Of a DNA stretch of 62,696 nt, positions 1 to 10,699 are shown in pieces. Location of the stretch: positions 1-62,696 of the forward strand of contig JAHBMJ010005653.1 of the NCBI GenBank assembly GCA_018398765.1, in the 5' to 3' direction. A program made the translations under genes and the position numbers. The notes under the pieces are model-generated. The model was not told where the DNA came from and did not search any database. It saw only the letters and a program-made list of their open reading frames with translations. Position 1 is the stretch's first letter; each line of letters opens with the position of its first letter. The DNA comes from Chromera velia. Its lineage: Eukaryota; Sar; Chromeraceae.

Positions 1-472
1 CTTCCTGTCCTTCAGCATCTCCTTGTGGGTCCCTTCTTCGTCTGAGCTGATATCAGAGAGGCCAGGGCACTTCAGAAAGTTCGTCTCTGCGTCTCTTTCC
101 TCCTGTTCTGTCATTCTGACCACAAAGAAAAAGGGAGACGGCTAAGGATTTTTGACTGTTTGCACGTGTGCCCAAAACTTTGCCGTCTCTTCACCTTTTC
201 TTCTCGGGAAGCTTTCGTTCCAATTCGCTCTGAGAGCGCAGCTCGCAGAAGACAAAAGACAGCTGACTAACGCCTCGTACGTCTCGTAATGAAAAAGCAG
301 TAATTGCGATCTTTCCAGATCCCCGCGGTGGTTGGCGCATTGGAGTCCCCCGAAGTCGTAAAGAGTCCCCTCATGCACCTCGGTACAAGCAGCGGCACCA
401 AAAAGGACAACTAGGAGTCAGCAGCGGAAGTAGAATAACCATGAAAGACGGACTCGGACCTGATCTGACTGA
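1..472. other. Flanking sequence left of the retrotransposon, no gene seen
   Basis: I see no convincing coding region, splice pattern or RNA gene here. The short open frames lack domain-like composition. The segment ends at the GGGGA target duplication of the LTR element. Confidence 0.5.
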
Positions 473-477
473 GGGGA
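473..477. repeat. Target-site duplication, left copy (GGGGA)
   Basis: GGGGA lies directly before the 5' LTR and again at 6369-6373 directly after the 3' LTR. A 5-bp duplication is usual for Ty3/Gypsy integrases. Confidence 0.75.
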
Positions 478-783
478 TGTGAAGGGCATTCCGCCTAATA
501 AGAAGACTGAGTAATAAAGGGCTGGTAAGCGTCAGGCAGATGTGGGCCGGACGGGGGACCCAGGCCACATAGTGTGCATGGGTATATCACGAAGCCGTGC
601 ATTATGAAGTCGGGCATGCTTTCATTAAGTGATTTTGGTGAAGTCCATGCTTGACGTGTCTGTTTGACATCATCACTAACAATGCTCAAGATTGACATTA
701 ACTGCTAAACCAAACCAACCGATATCTGTCAGACTTTAACCACCTATATCTGATAGTACAAAGACTCCAGTAAATAGCTTATA
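478..783 (+). repeat. 5' long terminal repeat
   Basis: It matches 6057-6368 along its full length. It begins TGTGAAGGG and ends AGCTTATA, so the termini are TG...TA rather than TG...CA. A 7-base insertion is present only in the 3' copy. It should carry the element's promoter and polyadenylation signals, but I cannot place these. Confidence 0.88.
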
Positions 784-785
784 TC

Positions 786-800
786 TGGTAGTTCAGAGCC
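786..800 (+). promoter_or_regulatory. Probable primer-binding site
   Basis: TGGTAGTTCAGAGCC lies two bases after the LTR end. It starts with TGG, the complement of a tRNA CCA tail, and resembles initiator-Met-type sites (TGGTATCAGAGC) known from plant elements. The primer tRNA itself is inferred. Confidence 0.55.
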
Positions 801-1119
801 TCGTTCCACCTTCAGTTAAGGGAGAATGCTCTTGTTGAATTCAATATACTCAGACTGGTTCAGTCTACCAACTGTCAACTCCATACGTCGATGGAAGGTG
901 TGACAGAGGATGTACCGGCTCCAGGGATTTTGCAGATCGTCGGGGCCATTGAAGGATTGTCTCAACGGATTAACTCTATGCAGGCGACGCAAAACCTGCA
1001 TGGAGAAACTCTATAATTACTTGTTAAACTTTCTCAAGCCCCTCAGGAATCTGTCCAGGCAACGGTGACGTCACCTACCATTGTGCCAGCCTAAAGTACA
1101 ACTGCGTCCTTGTTGCACT

Positions 1120-2156
1120 ACATGAAGCTGTGCGAGGCCCCTGCTCTGTTCTCTGGAGTGAGGGCCAAGCTGACCAGGTAGTTGAAAGACGTAGAAGACT
1201 TCTACAAATTTAAGAAAGTGTTAGACCTAGACAAGGTACTGGTGGCAAAGAACAGAATGTCCCAGGACCTCAAGGAATGGTTTAATCTCTATGAGGTCGA
1301 GAACCGACCATTCCAGAACTGGGAGTCGTTGAAGGCTGCCCTTATCGAGCACTATTCAGACACACTGGCCAGACAGAAGGCCAGAAAGGACCTGAAGAAG
1401 TGCCGATGCACTGGAGCTGGGGTCGACGACTACAACAAGCGATTCAAGCCGCTTGTCGCGAAACTGAAGGGCCGGTTAATCAAGGAAGACATCGTTGAAG
1501 ACTACATCTCTGGTTTGCCAGCAGATGTCCACCTTGAAACAAACAAGGCGCACCCGGTCAACTTGATCATCGTCATGAAGACGGCAAGCGAGCTTGAGGT
1601 CTTTCTCTCTGGTGAAGAAGGACCGCGAGGCAGGACACGAGACTTTTAAAGGCCGAGTGTCTTCGAGAGTGGTGGGGAAAGTGCTTAATGCAACTCTCCA
1701 CTGGGATAAGAGGAAGGGCCTGTCCCCATGGACCTGTGTAGGGTCCGTCTGACTCAACTCCCACCACCACTCACACCGGCAGAGAGGTCTCTCTGCATTG
1801 GAGAGGGAAGGTGTTTCAGATGCCGCCTCGCAGGGCATACTGCTAGGCAGTGTCCAGGTCCCTTCTCTGGACTCGGCGGAAACTTCTCTGGAATGCGAAG
1901 ACTCACTGGCGGAGGGATCCCTCGGGACTTGCAGGACTACGGAAGATTCCGTGGAGACTTCAGGCAGGGGGGATGGGGGCAGAGCAGAGGCGGATACCAG
2001 GGAGATCGCAGAGGGTTTGGAGCTTCATTCCCGTCCGCCCAAGCATGGCCACCTCTGGGCCAGTCACAGTGGAGAGGGAGACGCAGAGACGGTGGTCCCA
2101 GAGGGAGAGAAAGAGGTGGAAGGAAGCCGGCAGGTAGGGGAGTTCGAACGATCTAG
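1120..2156 (+). pseudogene. gag: Retrotransposon gag remnant with CCHC zinc knuckle
   Basis: The longest intact part (1182-1649) has the alpha-helical, Lys/Glu/Trp-rich character of a Ty3-type capsid, including the stretch FQNWESLKAALIEHY. The downstream frame (1728-2156) carries one zinc knuckle, CFRCRLAGHTARQC (CX2CX4HX4C), followed by an Arg/Gly-rich tail, both typical of nucleocapsid. An in-frame TAG precedes the capsid frame near 1180, and a stop plus frame change separates capsid from the knuckle. The start codon is therefore lost or unclear and the gene is broken. Confidence 0.75.
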
Positions 2157-2180
2157 TACGGAGGTTTTGAGACGGATGAG

Positions 2181-3638
2181 GTGATAGGAGCAGAGGGACT
2201 CGAAACTTGTGGTCAGTGCCCCGAGATGGGAGGAAGCCCTGAGAATGAAGATGTGCCAATGGAAATGAAGGAGGAGGAAAATGAAACAGGGGTCCGTCCG
2301 GGGTTGTTTGTGTTTTCAGGTCGAGTGGCTGGTATACCTATCAGAGTTTTGGTTGATTTGGGTGCAAATGATATTTATCTTAACCATCGTTTTGCTCATG
2401 CCCACCATCTCCGTGTGTGCAGATTGAGACGACCCGTCAACTTGCACGGTGCCCTCAAGTCCTCGAAGACTCGGTCGGTCTGTGAGTGTGCACTCACAGT
2501 GCCGATCAACATTCACGGGTATCAAGAGACAGTGGGTGCAATGTTGGCCGACCTGGATGAGTATGATTTAATCTTGGGGACAAAGTGGGTTTGTGCCTAT
2601 GAGCCTGAACTGCAGTGGTTGTCTCAAAGTCTGCGTTTTTGGTTCAGAGGGAAATTGATTTATTGGGTTCCAGATGTGGAGTTGGAGGAAGAGGACAAGA
2701 AACAAACATTCAGCACTTCTCCTCTTCTCTCTTCTATGCAGGCAAAGCGGGCGATCCGGAAAGGAGCTGTCTGCCATCTAGTCAGACTGCAGATAGAAAT
2801 CCCTTTCGGTGAGTCCATTAGGGTTGCCTGCAGGATTCAGGGATTGCATGAAGTCAGTGAAGACGGGGGGAGAAAGAATACTGGGGAGAATGGAAAGGGA
2901 CTTAGGGGTAGTGAGGCAATGAATGATGATTTTCTCTCTTCTCTTCCTTCTGATCATCCTGTTCTCTCTTCGCCTAAATTAACTGAGGTTCGTGAGTACC
3001 TGAAGAAATTGACCATGCCAATCGACGTGAAGAGAATAGTGGCAGGCAATGCATCTCTCTTTCTTAATTCTTTGACAGGGTTGCCGCCGTCCCGGGGGGG
3101 AGGACTTGACTTCAAGATACTATTAGATCTCAAACCAGGACACCCGCCTCCAGCTCGCCCACCCTATCGTCTTTCTTTGGGTGAGCTAGATAAATTGAGG
3201 AAGCAAGTTGATACATATTTGAAGCAAAGATTTATTTGACCGTCTTGTTCTCCTTTTGCAGCACCAGTTTTGTTTGTGGTAAAGAAGGATGGGACAACGA
3301 GGATGTGTTGTGACTATATGGGATTAAATAGAATCACAGTGAAGGACAAGCATCCATTGCCTCATCCTCAAGATTTGATCGATAGGCTGTATGGGGCAAA
3401 ATTTTTTATGGCTCTTGATCTTCGGCAGTACTACCATCAGATAAGAATGAGAGAGAAAGACGTGCCCAAAACAGCCTTCACGATGAGGTATAGAAATTAT
3501 GAATGGTTGGTGGTCTCTTTTGGATTAACGAATGCCCCTTCGGCAGCCATGCAATTGATTCAGTATGTGTTGAGGGAGTGCCTTGATCGGTATGTATCTG
3601 TATTTTTAGATGATATTCTAATTTATTCAAAAAGTTAA
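2181..3638 (+). pseudogene. pol: Retrotransposon protease and reverse transcriptase (5' part of pol), broken
   Basis: The protease region reads RVLVDLGANDIYL at about 2345-2385. The family motif is D-S/T-G-A, so the Ser/Thr is replaced by Leu (TTG), consistent with one transition. The reverse transcriptase follows from about 3115, with VVKKDGTTRMCCDY, the ALDLRQYYHQI block, the FGLTNAPS block and the catalytic VFLDDILIYS box at about 3596-3631. One in-frame TGA at 3237-3239 interrupts the fingers region without changing frame, and a TAA at 3636-3638 with a frameshift ends the palm. Enzyme activity from this copy is not expected. Confidence 0.88.
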
Positions 3639-3739
3639 CGAGAGAGGAGCATGAACGGCATGTCTCTCGTGTTCTTTTTCTCCTCAGACAGGCAAATCTG
3701 TTTGCAAAGCTATCGAAGTGTCATTTTTTTCAAAGAGAG

Positions 3740-4435
3740 GTGACATTCTTGGGGCTAAGGATCTCAGAGAAAGGAGTGAGGCCAGAGACAAAGAAAACAG
3801 AAGAGATAGAAAACTGGCCAGTGCCCAAGAATGTGAATGAGTTGCATTCTTTTCTTGGTTTGGCTTCTTGGATGAGACGTTTTATGTTTGAATTCAGCAA
3901 GAAGGCTGCGCCTCTTTATCGCTTACTAAAAAAGACGGTGAAGTTTGAGTGGAAAGAAGAACAGCAGGCAAGTTTTGAGGCAGTCAAAGAAGCAGTCAAG
4001 CAGGTGACTGAATTGTACATTCCTGATCTTACTCGTCTATTCAAAATTTTTGCTGATATATGTGAAAAGACTGCGAATGTTGCTGCTGTGCTTATGTAGA
4101 AGGATCCACATGTCGGGATCCTTCGGCTGTGTGCATTTGCTTTGAGAATAATGAGCCCAGTAGAGAAGAACTACCATATTAGAGACAAGGAGTTCCTTGC
4201 TTGTGTGTTCGCAGTCAAGATCTGGTGTCCGTACGTTTTGTGCACGACCCAGGTATAGAGTGATCATGAAAGTTTAAAGACAGTCACGTTGACCGCCGAT
4301 CGAATGCAAATGTCTCCTCGCATGCGTCGTTGGGTTTTGTTGTTAGACCAGATAGGTATTACGCCTCAATACGTGCCTAGAAGCAAGAATCAGGTGGCAG
4401 ATGCATTGAGCAGAAAGCCTGTGAGAACTGAGTAA
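3740..4435 (+). pseudogene. pol: Retrotransposon RT connection and RNase H remnant
   Basis: The frame shifts before 3740. The text then reads VTFLGLRISEKGVRPETKK, the Ty3/Gypsy RT thumb, then a tether (HSFLGLASWMRRF), and then RNase H starting at FKIFADICEKTANVAAVLM. The usual TDAS-type acidic motif is degraded. A TAG at 4097-4099 interrupts the domain. The end of RNase H is recognisable as PQYVPRSKNQVADALSRKP at about 4370-4424. Confidence 0.75.
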
Positions 4436-4498
4436 AAGCAAGGAGCGGAAGAAAAGACTAAAAAGAGAAAGAAAGAAGAAAAGGAAGCGAAAGGACTG

Positions 4499-5500
4499 TT
4501 GGCAGGCATTGAGATGAGAGTGGATATGAATGAAGAGTTCTTGAAGGAAGTGAAAGGAGGATACAAAAAAGAAAGATTCTTTCAGGAGCTCATCAAAGTA
4601 TTGAAGCATCCAGAGGTGCCTGTGCCTCGATACTTGAGAATAAGAATTCAACCATTCACTCTCGTTGATGGCTTTCTTTATTTCAAAGACAGATTGGCCA
4701 TTCCGACTGATATTCTGCAGAGGCAGATGATCTCCGAGCATCATGACACGGTGGTCGGAGGACATCTGGGGCTAGAAAAGACATTTCTCAAGCTGAACAG
4801 CAAGACTTAGTTCTACTGGCCCAACATGTATTCATCAGTCAAGAAGTATGTGGCTCGGTGTGATGCCTGTCAGAGAGCAAAACATTCCACCCAGAAAAGA
4901 CCTGGCCTGCTCAATCCTTTGCCTATCCCTGAGTGTCCATATGAATCTCTTTCTCTTAACTTCCTGTTTGGTCTGCCGAAAACGTTGTACTAGGGAAGAA
5001 TTGTGGATAAAGGATGTATTTTTTATCCCGGTATGGGAAGAGGTCACAGGAGAAGAGACAGTATCGATTGTATTCGAGAGAGTGGTGTGCTTTGTCAGTA
5101 TGTTTCGTTCTCTTCTCTCTGATCGCGATCTTCACTTCACCTCTGCATTTTGGCGAGAATTGCAAAGACTCTAGAAATCAAAAATCAAGATGAGCTCTTC
5201 CAGACACCCGCAGACAGACGGATAGACAGAAAGAGACAACAGAACGATCAAGGAGATGTTGAGGTGTTTCGTAAATTTTTTAAATGGACCATCAGGAAGA
5301 CTGGGCCGAGGCTTTGCCGGCATGTCAGTTTGCATATAGAGACAGTGTGCATCAAGTGACAGGTCTCTCACCATTTATATTTATGCATAGCTTTGATCCA
5401 ATCCGACTGCCTGCAGTCACTGTGCCTGTTTGGGGAAGTTTGCTGTCTCCGGCAGCATCTGATTTCGCTGTAAGACACAGGGCAGAGATAGCATAAGCGA
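4499..5500 (+). pseudogene. pol: Retrotransposon integrase remnant
   Basis: An HHCC zinc-binding module is visible: HHDTVVGGHLG at about 4739-4770, then CDACQ at about 4859-4873, with a TAG between them. Core-domain pieces follow in shifting frames, including a SDRDLHFTSAFW block at about 5119-5154 and a SSRHPQTDG segment near 5190-5220, both typical of Ty3 integrases. The region 5284-5496 reads QEDWAEALPACQFAYRDSVH, the usual post-core segment. At least four frame changes or stops make it non-functional. Confidence 0.75.
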
Positions 5501-5568
5501 AGGAGTGCCTGGAGCGAGCAAGGGAGACGGCAGCTCGCTATTATGATTGTCATCATAGGGAACTGGAA

Positions 5569-5853
5569 TTGATCTTTCCCGCAGGAGTTCGCATTCATCC
5601 TGTGGTGAATGTGAACTATCTGAAGAAGTATGTGAGAGAGCCAGGTGACCCTCCACCTACAGTTAGACTTCCAAGGTTCGAGGGCCCTAAGTATGAGGTA
5701 GATAGAATTTTGGACAGCAAGAGAATTTCAGAGAAGCAGCATTATTTAGTCAAATGGAAAGGGTTTGGAGTGAAGGATGCTTCGTGGAAGCCAGCAAAGA
5801 ATCTTGAGAGAGCAAAAGAAAGGATCGCTGATTTTAAAAGGAAAGAAAAATGA
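5569..5853 (+). pseudogene. Integrase C-terminal end with chromodomain
   Basis: This frame encodes the end of integrase (GVRIHPVVNVNYLKKYV) followed by a chromodomain of about 50 residues. The motifs EVDRILDSKR, HYLVKWKGF and ASWKPAKNL match the chromodomain fold: the conserved YLVKWKG strand and the W...N.L ending. Chromodomains in these elements are thought to steer integration to modified chromatin. This segment is intact, but it belongs to a broken polyprotein, so it is annotated as part of the dead element. Confidence 0.85.
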
Positions 5854-6056
5854 CAGACGGGCAGTGTGAGGGAGGAAAAGCATAGGATGAGAGACAATGT
5901 ATGATGATGACTCGATCGCTTGAGGGCATGTTAGATAGGCGCTTGATGAAAAGATAGATAGGCATGAGAATTGATTGTCCGATCGCTTGATGGATACATG
6001 ATTAATATATCAGTCTTCAGAGCTAAGCGTGGACGTTGGCTTGAAAGGCGGGCAAG

Positions 6057-6368
6057 TATGAGGGGCATTCCGCCTAATAAGAAGACTGAGTAATAAAGGG
6101 CTGGCAAGCGTCAGGCAGATGTGGGCTGGACGGGAGACCCGGGCCACATAGCATGCATGGGTGTATCACGAGGCCATGTATCGTGAAGTCGGGCATGTTT
6201 TCATTAAGTGATTTTGGTGAAGTGCATGCTTGATGTGTCTGCTTGACATCATCACTAAGAATGCTCGAGATTGACATTAACTGCTAGTCTAAGACCAAAC
6301 CAACCGATGTCTGTCAGACTTTAACCACCTGTATCTGATAGTACTAAGACTCCAGTAAACAGCTTATA
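6057..6368 (+). repeat. 3' long terminal repeat
   Basis: It matches 478-783 from end to end. It starts TATGAGGGG where the 5' copy has TGTGAAGGG, and ends AGCTTATA. A purine-rich stretch just upstream (about 6043-6056) is the probable polypurine tract. The GGGGA target duplication follows at 6369-6373. Confidence 0.88.
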
Positions 6369-6373
6369 GGGGA
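6369..6373. repeat. Target-site duplication, right copy (GGGGA)
   Basis: Same five bases as 473-477, directly after the 3' LTR. Confidence 0.75.
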
Positions 6374-7414
6374 CACTTGCAAGCTGAGTTTGCAACACTG
6401 TGCACACTCAAAGCAGCGGTGCTTTCCTACACCTGGGGGTGGATGCCAGCCTTTTAGGTTTCCCTCTTCTTTCAGTACCGACATGTGCCGACCAGACAAG
6501 CTACGCTCATGGCCACAGTCAGTTTTGAGAAGGCAAAGCATTATGAATTAAAAAAATTGGAGGAGGCGGCAAAAATCTGGGGGCGTGACTTGAAAAGGTT
6601 TCTACCCGGGGCAGGATGGGGATTGCACAACACGCGCAGGCCTTCTAGGCAAGCTTTGATGCCTTGATGGCAATGCACACTATTAACAGCTTGGTATACG
6701 TACAGCCAATCAGAAAGGGGAAAGAGAAACGACGTAAGGGGAGAGAAGGACGTCGGTATAAGGAGGCGTAGGTTGCATGGCTTCGACTTGATGCCTCGTA
6801 AGCTGACACAACAGCTCAGACTGGAAGCCGGGGGCATGTATAGATGAGCGGACCACATCTCCGGTTGAGAGTCAATCATTTGATTCACTTCTATTGCCAA
6901 AAAGGATAGATTGATTCATTCTTGCGTTTCTAGGTTTCTGGATGCATGTGTTTTCTCCTATGGGGAGGACTGGCTGATCTTAGTGCCCTGACTGACTCGT
7001 GTCTAACGCTGGAAGTTCAGAAATCGGCCGACGGCGATGACGTATAATAATGATGCATGATGATGATGATGATGATTTTTCTACTTATTTTAAATTTTTA
7101 GAAATATTTAAAAATATTTTCAAGTATATCCTAACATCATCTTTGTGTCTTGCATTTAATTAAACAAATTGAACCAGAGTTGTGAAGGGGAAAAGTCAAT
7201 CAATATAGGTAAGGCCTTGTATCTATAAAATGCTATCAGGGCAGAATCCGAATTTTATGATAAAAGTACATGCCTACCCTAGTGCCTACCATTATATATA
7301 TAACATATCTAAACACCAGCCTAAATATATTCATACTGTATCTAGCACTGGCATACAGCGCGTATTATTACACACCGAGACAGACATGCACAGCTAAACA
7401 CACACCTACCTACT

Positions 7415-7457
<43 letters not shown>

Positions 7458-8083
7458 ACACAGACGGAGAGAAACAGAGAGAGAGGGGCAGGGGGGGGGG
7501 GCAGGGCAGGGCAACTTCTAGTGTGTCCACACATCATTTGCTACAAATGAGACAAGAGATTTTCCTTTGCATTGCACTCAATAAATACTTGTGAATGAGA
7601 ATCGAAGTCTTTCTGAACTTTTCGTTCCAACTGTCTCGAATCTTTAGGTAATCCTCAGATCGTTGTCTCCGATCGACTTTCTATAGCCAACCCTGTCTCA
7701 ACTTTCACTTTCATGTAGCCAATGATTACAATCGTGGAAGCCCTTTTGGAAATACTGCCCGGCCACACGTCCGCAGGCAAACTGTCGATATTTTTTTTAG
7801 CCTACCTTGCCGTCGAACCATGCGCGCTTTACCGCGAAGAATCATACCTGTATCCTTGCACGGCTCGCATGCAGTCGAGCTACTCTCTGCGTGCTCCCAT
7901 TTCCTTGTCAGACAGTCTGAGTACCCAGGCACACACTTTCACTTCCCTTTGATCGGGATCCGTCCCACAATTTGATGCAATCAAGCAACCTGGCAGCCAA
8001 CGACTTCATATTTCAGTGATGTCTTCCAGACCCGCAGACAGCCCTGCATGGTTCGTTTCACTTTCACCGCACCAACGGACGGC
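6374..8083. other. Intergenic region without a supported gene
   Basis: It holds a short (GAT)n run near 7050-7075, an AT-rich patch (7075-7170) and a CA microsatellite (about 7419-7452) running into a purine/G-rich stretch. Open frames here are low-complexity or lack splice support. It is the 3' flank of the pLGIC gene. Confidence 0.5.
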
Positions 8084-10699
8084 TCAACGCATCATGTCCA
8101 TCACAGATTTCTTTGAGATCTCATGACGACGAGAGAAACCCGTAATGAAATGGACAGAGTTCGCAGCTACCGTCAGGAGCGGGAAAGCGTAGCACGCCAC
8201 CGTATCGAGTGTCTCCGCAGTGATGTTCGGGCCGAGAATGGACTTGAGGGCCTTCCCGACGGCGTTGTCGGAAGCAACGCAGAAGACCACAAAGCACCAG
8301 AGACCGGCAAAGAAGAGAAGAACGAAAGAGAGCAGAAGGACCTTGTCGAGGATTGTCAGATAGGGAACCTGCGCAGTCCAGGTTTCAAACAGATGCGTCG
8401 CAGGATCAGAGAGCGGTGCAAAGAAAGACGTATAACGAACCCTGTACTTTGTGTATGGAGAGATGAAAAACCTCCTTGCAGAAAGGGTGAGCGTGCGACA
8501 TGTACGCGCCCTCACGCAAAAGAGAGAGGAATGAGCAAGAAAACCCCGGAGAGGCTTTCCAAGCATGCAAACACAGGCACTGTCACGCGAATATGGACAT
8601 AGGCCGAGGGACAAAAAGGGATACATACAGAGAGACCAAGACACAGACCGACCATAGAGCCATGTAGCCAACTGAATGACTGACCTTCGGAAGTTTTTCG
8701 TTGATTACAAACAGAAACGCCACCGACGAGAGGAACAGAGTCATCAGGTTTGACATTCGGGCGGACATTTCCATGGGGTCCTCAAAGAAAGTCACCCTGC
8801 AGGCATGCAGTCCTTCATAGTTTCTTTTCTTCGTATGCATGATCGTACAGATAATCAATTGGGCACCGGGGCACTGCTCTAATTCGATTTCTCCAAAAAC
8901 ATGAATTCAAAAGAACACACTTTATGAGAACATGCGCAGGATGCAAGAAAAAAACGTAGACATCTGGGCTTTACTCTCCGCACAGCGGCGCACAGCGGCT
9001 GCTGCTTGCCGAATAGCGTCAGAGCATGACTGAAAAAAGGGAGATTATCACCAGCTTTTGCGAAGCAAGAAGACTCGTACAACATATATGGGCAAGACCT
9101 GCCCACCGACTGACCCACAGACCAACTGACCAGCTCCAGACAGTGAGAAGGAAGTTGATCAGCACGATCTTCCACATGAAGAATGCGTAGTTCCTGTGCA
9201 GGACGACTGCCAGCGTGGCCTGTCAGTGTTTGGGGGCAGTCCCGGGAGAGACGAGGTCCTCTGCACAGTTGAGGAACACCTGGCAGTCGCCACTCACGGT
9301 CCATTCCGTTGTGCTGGCCTTCGCCTGCATATATTGATGGATCGGTGCAGCATAGAAGGCAAATTGTTTTTACTGACAACATACGGAAAGAGGCAGGGCG
9401 AAACTGAAGCCGCATGCAGGCATTCTCCTTCAAAGCATTAGCTGACGAGGGGATGGATCAGATCTCTTTCCCCTCTTCATCCCCCGTCTCCGTCCCAGTC
9501 ATTCTGCCCAAATCAGAGGCTCACTCCACAGCTGTCTCAGTATCTCAGACCCTCACCTGACTGTACCGTTTTTCATGCAATTTTGCAAACTCGTTGAGTT
9601 CTTCATGCATTGACATGTGCCCTTTTCAGTATTTTTTGACCTCGATTTAGGAGCAGGTGAGTTGGCCAAGTTTGAAATAGCCTCATTTACTACAGACATC
9701 TAGAATGAGGGTAGCGACAGACCTCAGCGATTGACGCGTTGTAGTCTGGATCGAGTTGCAGAATGACTTTGTTGCTTTGGAGGTACTTTGGGCCGATGTT
9801 GATCTTAAGGATCTGGGAGTCCAGGGGAAACATCGAGAGCTCAATCGGACACCCAACCGTTCCCTTGTACCTCTGGGAGTACTTGACTTCCCCAGTGGTC
9901 GGGTCTTTGAAGTTCCACGCGGTGTCGGCGTCCCACATCTCTTTCAGCCTGCAGGCAGTTACATATGCATGCAGAAATCACTCAAGGCATTGTCATACGT
10001 GCTTATTTCACAGAGGGCGGGGTTGTTCTGTTTGCACGTGTAGGAGTTGGGATCATGACAAAGTTCAAAGGGAAGAACTCTACAAGCCCAAAGAGCCCTC
10101 ATCGTTGTTTCCATTCCTCTCAAAGGATTCGTATTCTACTTCTTGCTGATTGTAAGACTTTTGTCAAAAACAATTAACATAATGAGCAGGTGTTGTTTGA
10201 GTCAGTGAAACAACTGTTGTTTCAGGTTTGACACGAAGAAAGCGATCTCGAGAGGGATTCTCGTGCCCTTGAGGTCTGTAAGTCGGGACTCTGTGTGCGC
10301 AACTGACCCGCTGCTGTTGTTGATTTCGACTTGGGGGTTCCAGAGGACTTCATATTCCTGGGCTGTGCGGGTGAAGTCCGTCTTGCTCATGCCTATCAGA
10401 CTGGGATCGAACCAGCGGAGGAAGAGGGCAAAGTCGACCTCCATCGTTGAGTCAAGCTCGTTGATTGCCTTCATGTCATTCACCTTGAAGCGAAGATAGA
10501 CTTTCCGGGGTAGATCCCCAGCATCACCCCTGAAGTATCCCCAGGAAACGTTCTTCAGCCATGTGACCCTGTCTTCCGGTTTCTCTGGGGCTGGAGGGCG
10601 GGTCGAAGCCTGTCTCACAACCGGTCCCGCAGTACGTGGCTCTGTCTTAGGCAATGGGGTGTAGGCTGGCTGCAGCAGTCCCTCTGCAGGTGAGCTCAT
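8084..10699 (-). CDS. Pentameric ligand-gated ion channel (Cys-loop/Pro-loop superfamily), six exons
   Basis: A plasma-membrane channel subunit; five would form a ligand-gated pore. Exons on the minus strand: 10699-10215, 9948-9723, 9324-9280, 9219-9131, 8796-8685, 8368-8084. All junctions are GT-AG, all phases agree, and the product is 413 aa. Exon 1 carries the start of the ligand-binding domain (VYLRFKVNDM, STMEVDFALFLRW). Exon 2 has the loop signature TVGCPIELSMFPLDSQ, with the conserved F-P-x-D but Leu at the second Cys position, so no Cys-loop disulfide can form. Exon 4 encodes M1, exon 5 encodes M2 (SARMSNLMTLFLSSVAFLFV) and exon 6 encodes M3 and M4. The pre-M2 residues Ser-Ala-Arg resemble the Pro-Ala-Arg of anion channels. 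I chose ATG 10699; there is no clear signal peptide, so a 5' exon may be missing. Ligand unknown. Confidence 0.85.
9220..9279 (-). other. 60-nt intron of the pLGIC gene
   Basis: Read without splicing, this stretch keeps frame but ends in an in-frame TGA just before M1. Its CAG|gtgttc donor and ctgacag acceptor remove exactly 60 nt and join the loop-C segment (EWTVSGDC) to the M1 lead-in (ATLAVVLHRNY) without a stop. It is unusually short beside the neighbouring introns. Confidence 0.65.

Larger units (their letters stand above)
478..6368 (+). mobile_element. Degenerate Ty3/Gypsy LTR retrotransposon (chromovirus)
   Basis: This is a complete but dead LTR element of about 5.9 kb. In order it holds a 5' LTR, a primer-binding site, gag with a CCHC knuckle, aspartic protease, reverse transcriptase, RNase H, integrase (HHCC plus DDE core), a C-terminal chromodomain and a 3' LTR. 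The order PR-RT-RH-INT places it in Ty3/Gypsy (Metaviridae), and the chromodomain places it among the chromoviruses. Several stops and frameshifts break the polyprotein, so this copy cannot move by itself. The two LTRs differ at about 24 of 305 aligned positions by eye, nearly all transitions, which indicates an old insertion. The 5-bp repeat GGGGA flanks the element exactly. Confidence 0.93.
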
